This document shows, in pieces, positions 35,516 to 42,257 of a DNA stretch of 64,000 bases. The translations under genes and the position numbers were made by a program. Source of the stretch: Actinomycetes bacterium (GTDB lineage Bacteria > Actinomycetota > Acidimicrobiia > Acidimicrobiales > Aldehydirespiratoraceae); contig JAJRXC010000063.1 in NCBI GenBank assembly GCA_024276495.1, positions 50,048 to 114,047 on the forward strand, in the 5' to 3' direction. Each line of letters starts with the position of its first letter. Position 1 is the first letter of the stretch. A model generated the notes under the pieces. It was not told the DNA's origin. It was given only the letters and a program-made list of their open reading frames with translations, and did not search any database.

Positions 35516-36220
35516 TCACCGGATGCCCGGGAACGAGAAGTCGCTCCCCTCGACGATCTCCGCCGTCCTGGCAGCCACTGCACCGACGATGTCGGTGTAC
35601 CCGTCGACGTGAGCCCCGAACGCGAACCTCCCTCGAGCGCAGACCGCATCGCCGAGGGCGCAGACGTCGATGGTGATCGGGCGCGCGTACCCCGGGAGCG
35701 CGATCGCTCCGAACGATCCGGCGGCGTTGCTCGCAGACGGGTCGGCGAATCGCCTCACGCCGGGCTGGGTGGGGTCTCTCGTCGGGTCGGCCAGCAGGAC
35801 CACCCCTGCGATCCGGTACCCCGGCTCCGAGCCCGCGAGGGCTTCCTTGATCACCTGGGCCCCCTGTGAGTACCCGATCAGGACGATGTCGGTCCGCCGG
35901 CAGCGCTCGCCCTGCGAGGCCAACACGCGGCGAAGCTCCGCCACGCCGTCGGCGACGCTGCGGTCGTAGTCGCCGTTGAGCAGCACGAGCCCGAACGAGT
36001 CGGTCACCGAGATCGCCGGGTACTCGAGCGCCGCGGCGTCGACGGTGCGCCCCGCTGCGGAGAGGTGCCCGGCGACGGCCGTGACCATCGCACCGACCGG
36101 CTCACCGTAGGAGCTCTGACCGGATCCACGGGCGCCGATGATCAGGACGTCGGGGCATCCCCCGGACTGCCCGGGGACCGGGACGAGCAGGGCGAGAACG
36201 AGCAACAACGAGGTGATCAC
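35516..36220 (-). CDS. Secreted cutinase-family hydrolase
   Basis: A 234-residue protein with a short, strongly hydrophobic signal segment (MITSLLLVLALLVPVPG) and the cutinase/Culp core: CPDVLIIGARGSGQSS near the N-terminus, nucleophile elbow GYSQGAQV (Ser near 115), and candidates for Asp and His in DVCALGDAVC and FGAHVDGYTD. The Cys pair before and after the catalytic Asp is characteristic. Cutinase-like proteins hydrolyse carboxylic esters or lipids outside the cell. The GTG start overlaps a GGAGGTGATC sequence but is best explained by a TACGAT box 7 bases upstream. Confidence 0.9.
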   Translation of the reverse strand: MITSLLLVLALLVPVPGQSGGCPDVLIIGARGSGQSSYGEPVGAMVTAVAGHLSAAGRTVDAAALEYPAISVTDSFGLVLLNGDYDRSVADGVAELRRVLASQGERCRRTDIVLIGYSQGAQVIKEALAGSEPGYRIAGVVLLADPTRDPTQPGVRRFADPSASNAAGSFGAIALPGYARPITIDVCALGDAVCARGRFAFGAHVDGYTDIVGAVAARTAEIVEGSDFSFPGIR

Positions 36221-36227
36221 CTCCGCG

Positions 36228-36233
36228 ATCGTA
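36228..36233 (-). promoter_or_regulatory. Leaderless -10 box TACGAT (cutinase gene)
   Basis: TACGAT on the minus strand ends 7 bases before the GTG at 36220. The region between contains CGCGGAG only. Confidence 0.52.
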
Positions 36234-36304
36234 CGCCACCCGACCCGGTACCGGACCGGTGGCGTGCCGGTCCGTCCGGGTAGGTCGGCGGGCCCAAATC
36301 GAGG

Positions 36305-36344
36305 TTTGGCGCTCGATTAGCTCACGTTTAGCGCAGCGTTAACC
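36305..36344 (+). promoter_or_regulatory. Four 7-bp direct repeats with 11-bp period (candidate response-regulator operator)
   Basis: TTTGGCG (36305), ATTAGCT (36316), TTTAGCG (36327) and GTTAACC (36338) are separated by 4 bases each, so each copy lies one helical turn further on. The array ends 10 bases before a TATGTT hexamer and covers the expected -35 region. This geometry is typical of OmpR/PhoB-family binding sites. Confidence 0.55.
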
Positions 36345-36354
36345 GACGAACCCA

Positions 36355-36360
36355 TATGTT
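36355..36360 (+). promoter_or_regulatory. Candidate -10 box TATGTT for the poly-Asp protein gene
   Basis: TATGTT lies 10 bases after the direct-repeat array and about 63 bases before the ATG at 36424, which has AAGGAG at 36410-36415. No standard -35 is present; the repeats occupy that position. Confidence 0.45.
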
Positions 36361-36423
36361 CACCACAAGCTTGGATGCGAAGTGGACGGACATCGATCCG
36401 CTGATGATGAAGGAGACCATCAC

Positions 36424-37581
36424 ATGCGACATCGCAGACGACTGCTCGGCTTGATCGCCGGGGTCGTACTCGTAGGGGCGTTGCCGGGGATCGCCACCGC
36501 CAACACGACGGAAGCCGTTGCCGAAACCGGTGGCATGCTCCTGACGATGCCGGGTGTTCCCGGTATCACCGTTGGCGTCACGCTCGACGAGTTCGGCAAC
36601 ATCACGTCCGTGACCATCGACGGCGAGGACATCATCCAGAGCGATGCTCCCGTCCACAAGGTCACGTTCGACCTCGGTACGGACGGCAGCACGACCGTCA
36701 AGGTGAAGGCGAAGGGTGAGAAGCTCTCGACGAAGGTCAGGACGTCGAACCTCACCAGCCTCGTCGGAGACCACACCTGGACGGGCGACATCTTCGGCCC
36801 GGACTACCCGGCGACCGTGAACTTCACGATCGTCCAGTCCGGCGGCGACATGCCGTACCTCGAGATCACGAACATCGTGGTCGTCTCGGACGTCGAGTAC
36901 TCGGTCGCAGGGCCGTACACGAAGATGGACGATGACGACGACCATGAGCAGGAGTACGAGTCCGAGGCGAAGATCACCTTCCGCCAGGACGGGTACACCA
37001 AGACGCTCAAGCTCGATGTCGAGACCAAGTACGACGACGATGACGACGATGACGACCACTCCGAGGACGGTGTGTACGCCAAGCTCAAGATCGAGCTCAA
37101 GGGCAAGGATCGTCAGCAGCTCGTCGGCGCCGACGTCTACGGTGATAAGATGTGGACTGGGCTCCTCTGCGACGGCACCAACGCAACGGTGACGTACTCG
37201 GTGAGCGAGGCCGGTGAGGTCACACTCGGAGCGGTCACCTTCGACAACGATCAGGCCACGTACAGCGTCGACTACGAGGACGACGGGTTCAAGGTCAAGT
37301 TCGTCGACGGCGAGGGCAACGATGGGGCCAAGCTCCAGGTCGAGCTCGAGGACGAGCACGGCACGCTCGAGCTGAAGGTCAAGTCCAAGACGACGACGAC
37401 CTGCAACGACGACAAGTACGACGACGATGACGACGATCACTCCAAGTACAAGGACGATGACGACGATCACGACGATGACGACGATCACTCCAAGTACAAG
37501 GACGATGACGACGACGACGATGACGACGACGATCACTCCAAGAAGGATGACGACGACGACGACGACGATGACGACGACTGA
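36424..37581 (+). CDS. Exported acidic protein with poly-aspartate tail
   Basis: A 385-residue protein with a clear signal peptide (RHRRRLLGLIAGVVLVGALPGIATA, cleavage after about residue 26) and a beta-rich domain of no recognised family. Asp runs occur within it (for instance YDDDDDDDDHSEDG). In the last 59 residues about 40 are Asp, arranged as Asp blocks separated by HSKYK, HSKYK and HSKK. There is one Cys pair candidate (LLCDG, TTTCND). The composition predicts strong binding of divalent cations such as calcium or of a mineral or cationic surface; this is inference. The start is supported by AAGGAG 8 bases upstream. An adjacent lipoprotein gene follows. Confidence 0.75.
   Translation: MRHRRRLLGLIAGVVLVGALPGIATANTTEAVAETGGMLLTMPGVPGITVGVTLDEFGNITSVTIDGEDIIQSDAPVHKVTFDLGTDGSTTVKVKAKGEKLSTKVRTSNLTSLVGDHTWTGDIFGPDYPATVNFTIVQSGGDMPYLEITNIVVVSDVEYSVAGPYTKMDDDDDHEQEYESEAKITFRQDGYTKTLKLDVETKYDDDDDDDDHSEDGVYAKLKIELKGKDRQQLVGADVYGDKMWTGLLCDGTNATVTYSVSEAGEVTLGAVTFDNDQATYSVDYEDDGFKVKFVDGEGNDGAKLQVELEDEHGTLELKVKSKTTTTCNDDKYDDDDDDHSKYKDDDDDHDDDDDHSKYKDDDDDDDDDDDHSKKDDDDDDDDDDD
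37402..37578 (+). repeat. Asp-coding triplet repeat
   Basis: GAC/GAT triplets encode the poly-Asp tail, with HSKYK-coding spacers repeated at intervals. Both GAC and GAT are used irregularly, so this is a selected protein repeat more than a pure DNA microsatellite, but slippage is possible. Confidence 0.8.
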
Positions 37582-37592
37582 TTCGTCAACGG

Positions 37593-37630
37593 GATGGATG
37601 CGGCCCTCCGTGAGGAGGGCCGCATCCATC
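37593..37630 (+). terminator. 17-bp perfect hairpin overlapping the lipoprotein start codon
   Basis: The arms 37593-37609 and 37614-37630 pair without mismatch around a GTGA loop, 12 bases after the poly-Asp stop. It resembles a terminator but has no T-run, and the left arm contains the ATG (37598) of the next gene, so it may also control translation. Confidence 0.6.
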
Positions 37631-38260
37631 GCGACGATCGCTCTCGGTGTGCTGGTGGCCGCCGGGTGCTCACCGAGCGACGACGCGACGGTCGAGGCGA
37701 CGGCAGCGCCGGCGACGACGGTCACCGTGGCGGAGACGACCACCTCGACGACGAACGCCGCCGCCGACATCGACGTCCGCGACGTCCTCGCCAAGGCGCT
37801 CGCGAGGTACGAGGACGGCTACGCGTTCGACGCGGTCGCCTCGGTCGAAGGTGCCGAAGCGGCTTCGGTCGAAGGTGTGGTCATCGGGAACAAGGCGCAG
37901 ATGACGATCACGTCGGGAGATGCGACCGTCACCTACATCATCACACCCGACCAGTCGTGGATCCAGACGGAGGGCGGCGACTGGCAGGAGGACGAGTCGG
38001 CGGCGACCGTCGACCGGCCGCTCGACGATCTCGCCGCACCCACGTCGATCACGATCGTGTCGGCGAACGACGGATCGATCACGGCTCTCGCCGCCTACGA
38101 CGGAGCAGCGTTCGACACCGAAGGAAGTGTCGACATGGACCTCCGGTTCATCGACGGGCTCCTCGTCAGCGCCTCCTACACGACCGACACCGCAACGGTG
38201 ACGACGACCTTCGCTCCCCTCACCGACGAGGTGATCGTGGTTCCCGTCCCGTCCGCGTGA
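37598..38260 (+). CDS. Lipoprotein of unknown function
   Basis: A 220-residue lipoprotein: basic N-terminus MRPSVRRAAS, hydrophobic helix, and lipobox VAAGC with the Cys near residue 24. A Thr/Ala-rich linker (AETTTSTTNAA) follows, then a domain rich in beta strands (TVTYIITPDQSWIQTEGGDW) that resembles the LolA/LppX-type lipid-carrier fold in pattern only. The start codon is embedded in a 17-bp hairpin. No alternative start retains the basic N-terminus of the signal peptide. It may be read through from the poly-Asp gene; a good terminator follows its stop. Confidence 0.72.
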   Translation: MRPSVRRAASIATIALGVLVAAGCSPSDDATVEATAAPATTVTVAETTTSTTNAAADIDVRDVLAKALARYEDGYAFDAVASVEGAEAASVEGVVIGNKAQMTITSGDATVTYIITPDQSWIQTEGGDWQEDESAATVDRPLDDLAAPTSITIVSANDGSITALAAYDGAAFDTEGSVDMDLRFIDGLLVSASYTTDTATVTTTFAPLTDEVIVVPVPSA

Positions 38261-38265
38261 CGATC

Positions 38266-38308
38266 TCCCGGCTGCTTCCCTCCCCATTTGCAGGGGAAGC
38301 AGCCGGGA
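38266..38308 (+). terminator. Terminator after the lipoprotein gene
   Basis: TCCCGGCTGCTTCCC (38266-38280) pairs perfectly over 15 bp with its complement at 38294-38308 around a 13-base loop, five bases after the stop codon. The downstream sequence is pyrimidine-rich. Confidence 0.75.
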
Positions 38309-38353
38309 ACCCTCTCCTCGCTTCCCGCGTCTTTGTCACAGCGTGATGAGAGA

Positions 38354-39955
38354 ATGCGGTTCGTGACGACCACGCGAACTACCCAGCGATCTCCTGCGCA
38401 CCGCCTCGGTGGCGGTGACATCGGCGTGTGCCTCACCCGCATCCATCACGATCGGTTCACCGACGCCCCGACCGTCGTGGACGAGGTCCGCTCTCGCGAC
38501 GCCGCACTGGGCATCGAGCACGAATCGCTGGTCCTCACCCGCCTGACCGGCGTGATGCGACGCGTCGCGCAGGTCACCGGCGACGATCCGGTCGCCGCCA
38601 CGCTCGACGCGCTCGCGTCCGGTGCCGACCTCGTGCTCGGAGCACGACTCCTCTCCGCCGACGGCCGCTCGGTCGGTGTGCCCGACGTGCTGGTCCGGCT
38701 CGACGACGGCTACGCCCCGATCGAGGTCAAGCACCACAAGGTGCTCGGCTCGAGCGGCATCGACGGTCTCGTGGCGCCGCTCGAGAGCCTCACCGACGTC
38801 TCGGCCACCGGGCCGGCAAAGTTCCGGACGGGCCGACGCAGGGATCTCCTCCAGGTGGCTCACTACCGCAGACTGCTCGACGAGGCCGGGTACGCCTCGC
38901 GTCTCGCCCTCGGGGGCGTCATCGGCTCCGAACGGCCGTACCGGTGCGTCTGGGTCGATCTCGAAGCCGGGCATACGCCGATCATGGTCGAGTACGACGA
39001 CTACGTCGTTGCCGCCACCGACGCCATCGAACACGGCGTCGCCCACAACGATGAGCCGCTCGTCGACCCGTGGTGGCGCACCGAGTGCACGCGGTGCGAC
39101 TGGGCCGCGCACTGCAAGGGACGACTCGAGGCCACCTCGGACGTCACCCTCCTGAGCAACGTGACGACCTCCGTGCGGGATCGGCTCGCGCGGGACGGCA
39201 TCACCACCATCGAGCAGGTCGCCGCCATGGACCCGACGGACGATCGCCTTCCCGGGCCGAAGGTCGTGCTGCAGGCACGGGCGAGGGCGGTGGGAAGGCT
39301 CCTGCGCTTCGACGACCCTTCGACGCCGCTCGACGTGCCCTCCTCCCCGACCGAGGTGGACTTCGACATCGAGACGTATCGCGGACAGATCTACCTCGCC
39401 GGGTTCCTCATCACCGCGAACGGATCGTCGACCTACGAGCCGATCATCGATTGGAAGGGAGACCTCACCGGGGAACGAGAACTCGTGCGACGGCTGTTCT
39501 CCCGGCTCGCCGAGTTCGCGTTCGACGGCGCCGTCGTCCAACATTGGACCGACTACGAACGCCGCACCCTGGAGGAGGCGGGAGCACGACACGGCCTCTC
39601 CATCCCAGGATCCCCCACGGTCGGGCGCTGGTTCGACGACCACGGCGTCGACCTGTGCGACTGGACCCGCAGGAACCTCGTATCCCCCGCCGGCTACAGC
39701 CTCAAGGTCATCGCTCCGCTCTGCGGGTTCGAGTGGCGCGACGACGATCCGGGCGGCCGCCAATCGGAGATCTGGTTCGAACAGCTCGTGGACGGGGACG
39801 ACACGATGCGCGAGCGACTGCTCGAGTACAACGAGGACGACGTCATCGCACAACGCGAGATCCGACGCTGGGTCCGACGCAACGACTCGGGAGCGGGGCC
39901 CGGAACGGGGATCCCGTCGGCGAGCACCTGGCCGATCCCGGCGCGCCGGACGTAA
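38354..39955 (+). CDS. TM0106-family RecB-like nuclease with RNase H-like domain
   Basis: A 533-residue protein. The N-terminal half has a PD-(D/E)xK nuclease core (VPDVLVRLDDGYAPIEVKHHK), and Cys residues in CTRCDWAAHC may bind an Fe-S cluster as in AddB/Cas4-like nucleases. A helix-hairpin-helix-like segment (RDGITTIEQVAAM) follows. The C-terminal half has an RNase H-like exonuclease pattern with DFDIETYRGQIYLAGF and the terminal YNEDDVIAQREIRRW. The combination matches the TM0106 family of predicted RecB-type nucleases, with a likely role in DNA repair. The ATG at 38354 is chosen; an upstream GTG-like extension would run through the terminator. Confidence 0.85.
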   Translation: MRFVTTTRTTQRSPAHRLGGGDIGVCLTRIHHDRFTDAPTVVDEVRSRDAALGIEHESLVLTRLTGVMRRVAQVTGDDPVAATLDALASGADLVLGARLLSADGRSVGVPDVLVRLDDGYAPIEVKHHKVLGSSGIDGLVAPLESLTDVSATGPAKFRTGRRRDLLQVAHYRRLLDEAGYASRLALGGVIGSERPYRCVWVDLEAGHTPIMVEYDDYVVAATDAIEHGVAHNDEPLVDPWWRTECTRCDWAAHCKGRLEATSDVTLLSNVTTSVRDRLARDGITTIEQVAAMDPTDDRLPGPKVVLQARARAVGRLLRFDDPSTPLDVPSSPTEVDFDIETYRGQIYLAGFLITANGSSTYEPIIDWKGDLTGERELVRRLFSRLAEFAFDGAVVQHWTDYERRTLEEAGARHGLSIPGSPTVGRWFDDHGVDLCDWTRRNLVSPAGYSLKVIAPLCGFEWRDDDPGGRQSEIWFEQLVDGDDTMRERLLEYNEDDVIAQREIRRWVRRNDSGAGPGTGIPSASTWPIPARRT

Positions 39956-39968
39956 ACGTCACAGGCGG

Positions 39969-39974
39969 TATCGT
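39969..39974 (+). promoter_or_regulatory. Candidate -10 box TATCGT for the LCP gene
   Basis: TATCGT lies 15 bases before a small upstream ORF (39990) and about 45 before the TTG start of the LCP gene. Confidence 0.35.
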
Positions 39975-39989
39975 GGGGGTGGAGGAACG

Positions 39990-40061
39990 ATGAACCTCCA
40001 GGCACGACGGGGGACGATTTGGGGACCCATCCGCTGGTTGCAGCCCTCCTCTCCGCCCTGA
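39990..40061 (+). CDS. Possible 23-residue upstream ORF overlapping the LCP start
   Basis: An ATG with a strong ribosome-binding site (GGAGGAA) opens a 23-residue frame (MNLQARRGTIWG...) that overlaps the first 14 codons of the LCP gene in another frame. It could couple translation to the weak TTG start, or mark a frameshift or alternative start of the LCP gene. It is not supported by homology. Confidence 0.3.
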   Translation: MNLQARRGTIWGPIRWLQPSSPP

Positions 40062-41650
40062 TCCCGGGAGCGGGCCAGCTTTACGCGCGGCGGCCGCTCC
40101 GGGCCGCGATGTTCTTCGCCCCCACCCTCCTCCTGGTCGCCGGCGGCTTCGGTGCAGCCTCCCTCGGCACGTTCGAACTCGCGGGCCTCCTCGTCCGACC
40201 CTCCTTCCTGTCGTGGCTCCTCGCCGTCAACGTCGCTGTGCTCGCATGGAGGATCGCTGCTTCGGTCGACGCGTTCATGGTCACCGAATCGTCGGTCGAC
40301 CGATCCTGGATGCCGGTGACCCTCACGCTCCTGCTGCTCGCCGTCGCGATCCCCCACCTGGTCGGATGGTCGTACGGTGCGAGGACCATCGGCGCGCTCG
40401 AGTCCGTGTTCGTCGCGGCCTCCGAGGACGGAACGACCCCGTCACGGGTCTCACCGCCCGTCACATTCCACGACACGGTCCCGGATCCCGCGATCTTCAT
40501 CGATCCGGTGGTCGCCGAGGTCCACTCTCCGCGCAACCTCATCTTCAGGGAGGGTGTCGGCGACCCCGCCGCCGTCGCGAACCGGATCGACATCATCGCG
40601 CCACCGTCCCCGGTGGCACCCTTCGTCCCGTTCACCGAGCGGGTCGAGCCCGATCGGTTGACGATCCTCCTCGTCGGCGGCGATGCAGGGCCCGGCCGCG
40701 AGGGACTGCGCACCGACTCGATGAACGTCGTGACCATCGATCTCGAGACCGGGCAGGTAGCGATGTTCGGCCTTCCGAGGAACCTCAAGATGGTGCCGCT
40801 CCCAAGGAAGTTCCGGTCGTCGTTCGTGCAACTCGAGCGCAAGGTCAAAGAGAAGGACCTCACCGACGCCGACGGCGACGGGTACCCCGACACCTGGGTC
40901 GACACCGACGGCGACGGGATCCCCGAAGAGCCCGAGTTCGAGTCGTGCAGGTGCTTCCCCGACATGCTCAACAAGGTGTACAAGCACACACGCGACTGGT
41001 CCCGGTCCTACCCCGACTCACCCGATCCCGGACTGTCGGCGCTCCGGGACGTGATCGGCAACCTCCTCGACCTCCACATCGACTACTTCGTGATGGTCGA
41101 CATGGCGGGCTTCGTTCGGGCGATCGACGCGATCGGCGGCATCGACGTCCTCGTCCAGGAGCCGTACCACGTGATGGTGTCGTCGCCGGAGGAGGGCAAG
41201 CCGAAGGCCAAGGTCAACGTCGACCCCGGCATGAACCACCTCTCGGGCCTCGAGGCGCTCGCGTACGCGCGGTGGCGGATCGGCTCGTCGGACTACGACC
41301 GCATGGGACGGCAGCGGTGCATCATCAGGGCCGCCGCGACCCAGGCCGATCCCGTGACCCTCATCCGCGCCTACCCGAGGCTGCTCGATCTCATCGAGGA
41401 GTACGTCACCACCGACATCCCCCTCACCTTCCTCCCCGAGCTCGTGGAGATCGCGGGGACCATCGACTACAACGACATCGCGACCATCGGCTTCGTGCCA
41501 CCGACGTACAACTCGGGGAGAACCCCGAAGAAGTACCCGATCCCCAACGTGGACCGGATCCGCTGGAAGGTCCGGCAGGTCCTCGAGGAGGGGACCGCCG
41601 CACAGAGCAAGACCGGGATCTCGGAGTGCGACGTGCTCCCGGAGAGCTGA
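40019..41650 (+). CDS. LytR-CpsA-Psr (LCP) family protein with calcium-loop insertion
   Basis: A 543-residue protein with an N-terminal four-helix membrane region (ALLSALIPGAGQLYARRP pattern). The extracytoplasmic LCP domain runs from about 215 to 490. Conserved residues are visible in LRTDSMNVVTID, GLPRNLKMVPL and YDRMGRQRCI. LCP enzymes transfer wall polymers from lipid carriers to peptidoglycan. An insertion near 280-305 contains two Asp-rich loops (DADGDGYPDTW, DTDGDGIPEE) of the EF-hand/thrombospondin-3 type, suggesting calcium binding. No ATG or GTG is available in frame; the start is TTG, with GGGGGA upstream. Confidence 0.87.
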   Translation: MGTHPLVAALLSALIPGAGQLYARRPLRAAMFFAPTLLLVAGGFGAASLGTFELAGLLVRPSFLSWLLAVNVAVLAWRIAASVDAFMVTESSVDRSWMPVTLTLLLLAVAIPHLVGWSYGARTIGALESVFVAASEDGTTPSRVSPPVTFHDTVPDPAIFIDPVVAEVHSPRNLIFREGVGDPAAVANRIDIIAPPSPVAPFVPFTERVEPDRLTILLVGGDAGPGREGLRTDSMNVVTIDLETGQVAMFGLPRNLKMVPLPRKFRSSFVQLERKVKEKDLTDADGDGYPDTWVDTDGDGIPEEPEFESCRCFPDMLNKVYKHTRDWSRSYPDSPDPGLSALRDVIGNLLDLHIDYFVMVDMAGFVRAIDAIGGIDVLVQEPYHVMVSSPEEGKPKAKVNVDPGMNHLSGLEALAYARWRIGSSDYDRMGRQRCIIRAAATQADPVTLIRAYPRLLDLIEEYVTTDIPLTFLPELVEIAGTIDYNDIATIGFVPPTYNSGRTPKKYPIPNVDRIRWKVRQVLEEGTAAQSKTGISECDVLPES

Positions 41651-41693
41651 CGGCACCCGGCACGGGTGAGCGCCCACGGAGAGATCCTCCGCC

Positions 41694-41699
41694 TACACT
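41694..41699 (+). promoter_or_regulatory. Leaderless -10 box TACACT (lemA)
   Basis: TACACT ends 6 bases before the ATG of lemA at 41706. Confidence 0.55.
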
Positions 41700-41705
41700 C
41701 ACCTG

Positions 41706-42257
41706 ATGGCCTGGATCATCGCTCTCATCGTCCTGCTCATCATCGGCTTCTGGCTCGCCCGGACCTACAACCGCCTCGTCAAGGAGAGGAACCGGGTGGA
41801 CAACGCCTGGGGACAGATCGACGTGCAACTGCAACGCCGTTACGACCTGATCCCGAACCTCGTCGAGACGGTCAAGGGGTACGCATCGCACGAGGCCACC
41901 ACCTTCGAGGAGGTGACGAGGGCGAGGGCCGCGAGCGCCGCAGCGAGCACACCGGCCGAGCAGGCCCAGGCCGACAACTTCCTGACGTCGGCGTTGCGGC
42001 AGCTCTTCGCCGTCGCCGAGGCGTACCCCGAGCTGCGAGCGTCGGAGAACTTCGCGAGCCTCCAGGACGACCTGTCGGACACGGAGAACAAGATCGCCGT
42101 CGCCCGCCAGATCTACAACGACACGGTGTTGACCTACAACACGTCCATCCAACAGGTACCGACGAACGTCGTGGCATCGGTGACCGGGTTCGAGCCACGT
42201 GAGACGTACGACGCGGTGAGCCTCGCCGACACGGCTCCGGACGTGAGCTTCGAGTAG
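41706..42257 (+). CDS. lemA: LemA-family protein
   Basis: A 183-residue protein with an N-terminal membrane helix (about 3-18) and the LemA core: NRVDNAWGQIDVQLQRRYDLIPNLVETVKGYASHE and ENKIAVARQIYNDTVLTYNT, a long helical bundle. LemA proteins are membrane-anchored and of uncertain function, often next to DUF2207 or TPM-domain proteins. The stop codon overlaps the next start by one base (TAGTG), so the two are cotranscribed and probably work together. Confidence 0.93.
   Translation: MAWIIALIVLLIIGFWLARTYNRLVKERNRVDNAWGQIDVQLQRRYDLIPNLVETVKGYASHEATTFEEVTRARAASAAASTPAEQAQADNFLTSALRQLFAVAEAYPELRASENFASLQDDLSDTENKIAVARQIYNDTVLTYNTSIQQVPTNVVASVTGFEPRETYDAVSLADTAPDVSFE

Noticed and set aside
35048..35612. 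Plus-strand small ORFs across the tnaA end and the intergenic segment
   Set aside because: They overlap tnaA, the terminator hairpin and the cutinase gene, lack starts with ribosome-binding sites and show no protein-like pattern.
37402..37578. Possible CRISPR or minisatellite array
   Set aside because: The periodicity is three bases and codes for Asp within a supported gene; there are no constant repeats with unique spacers.
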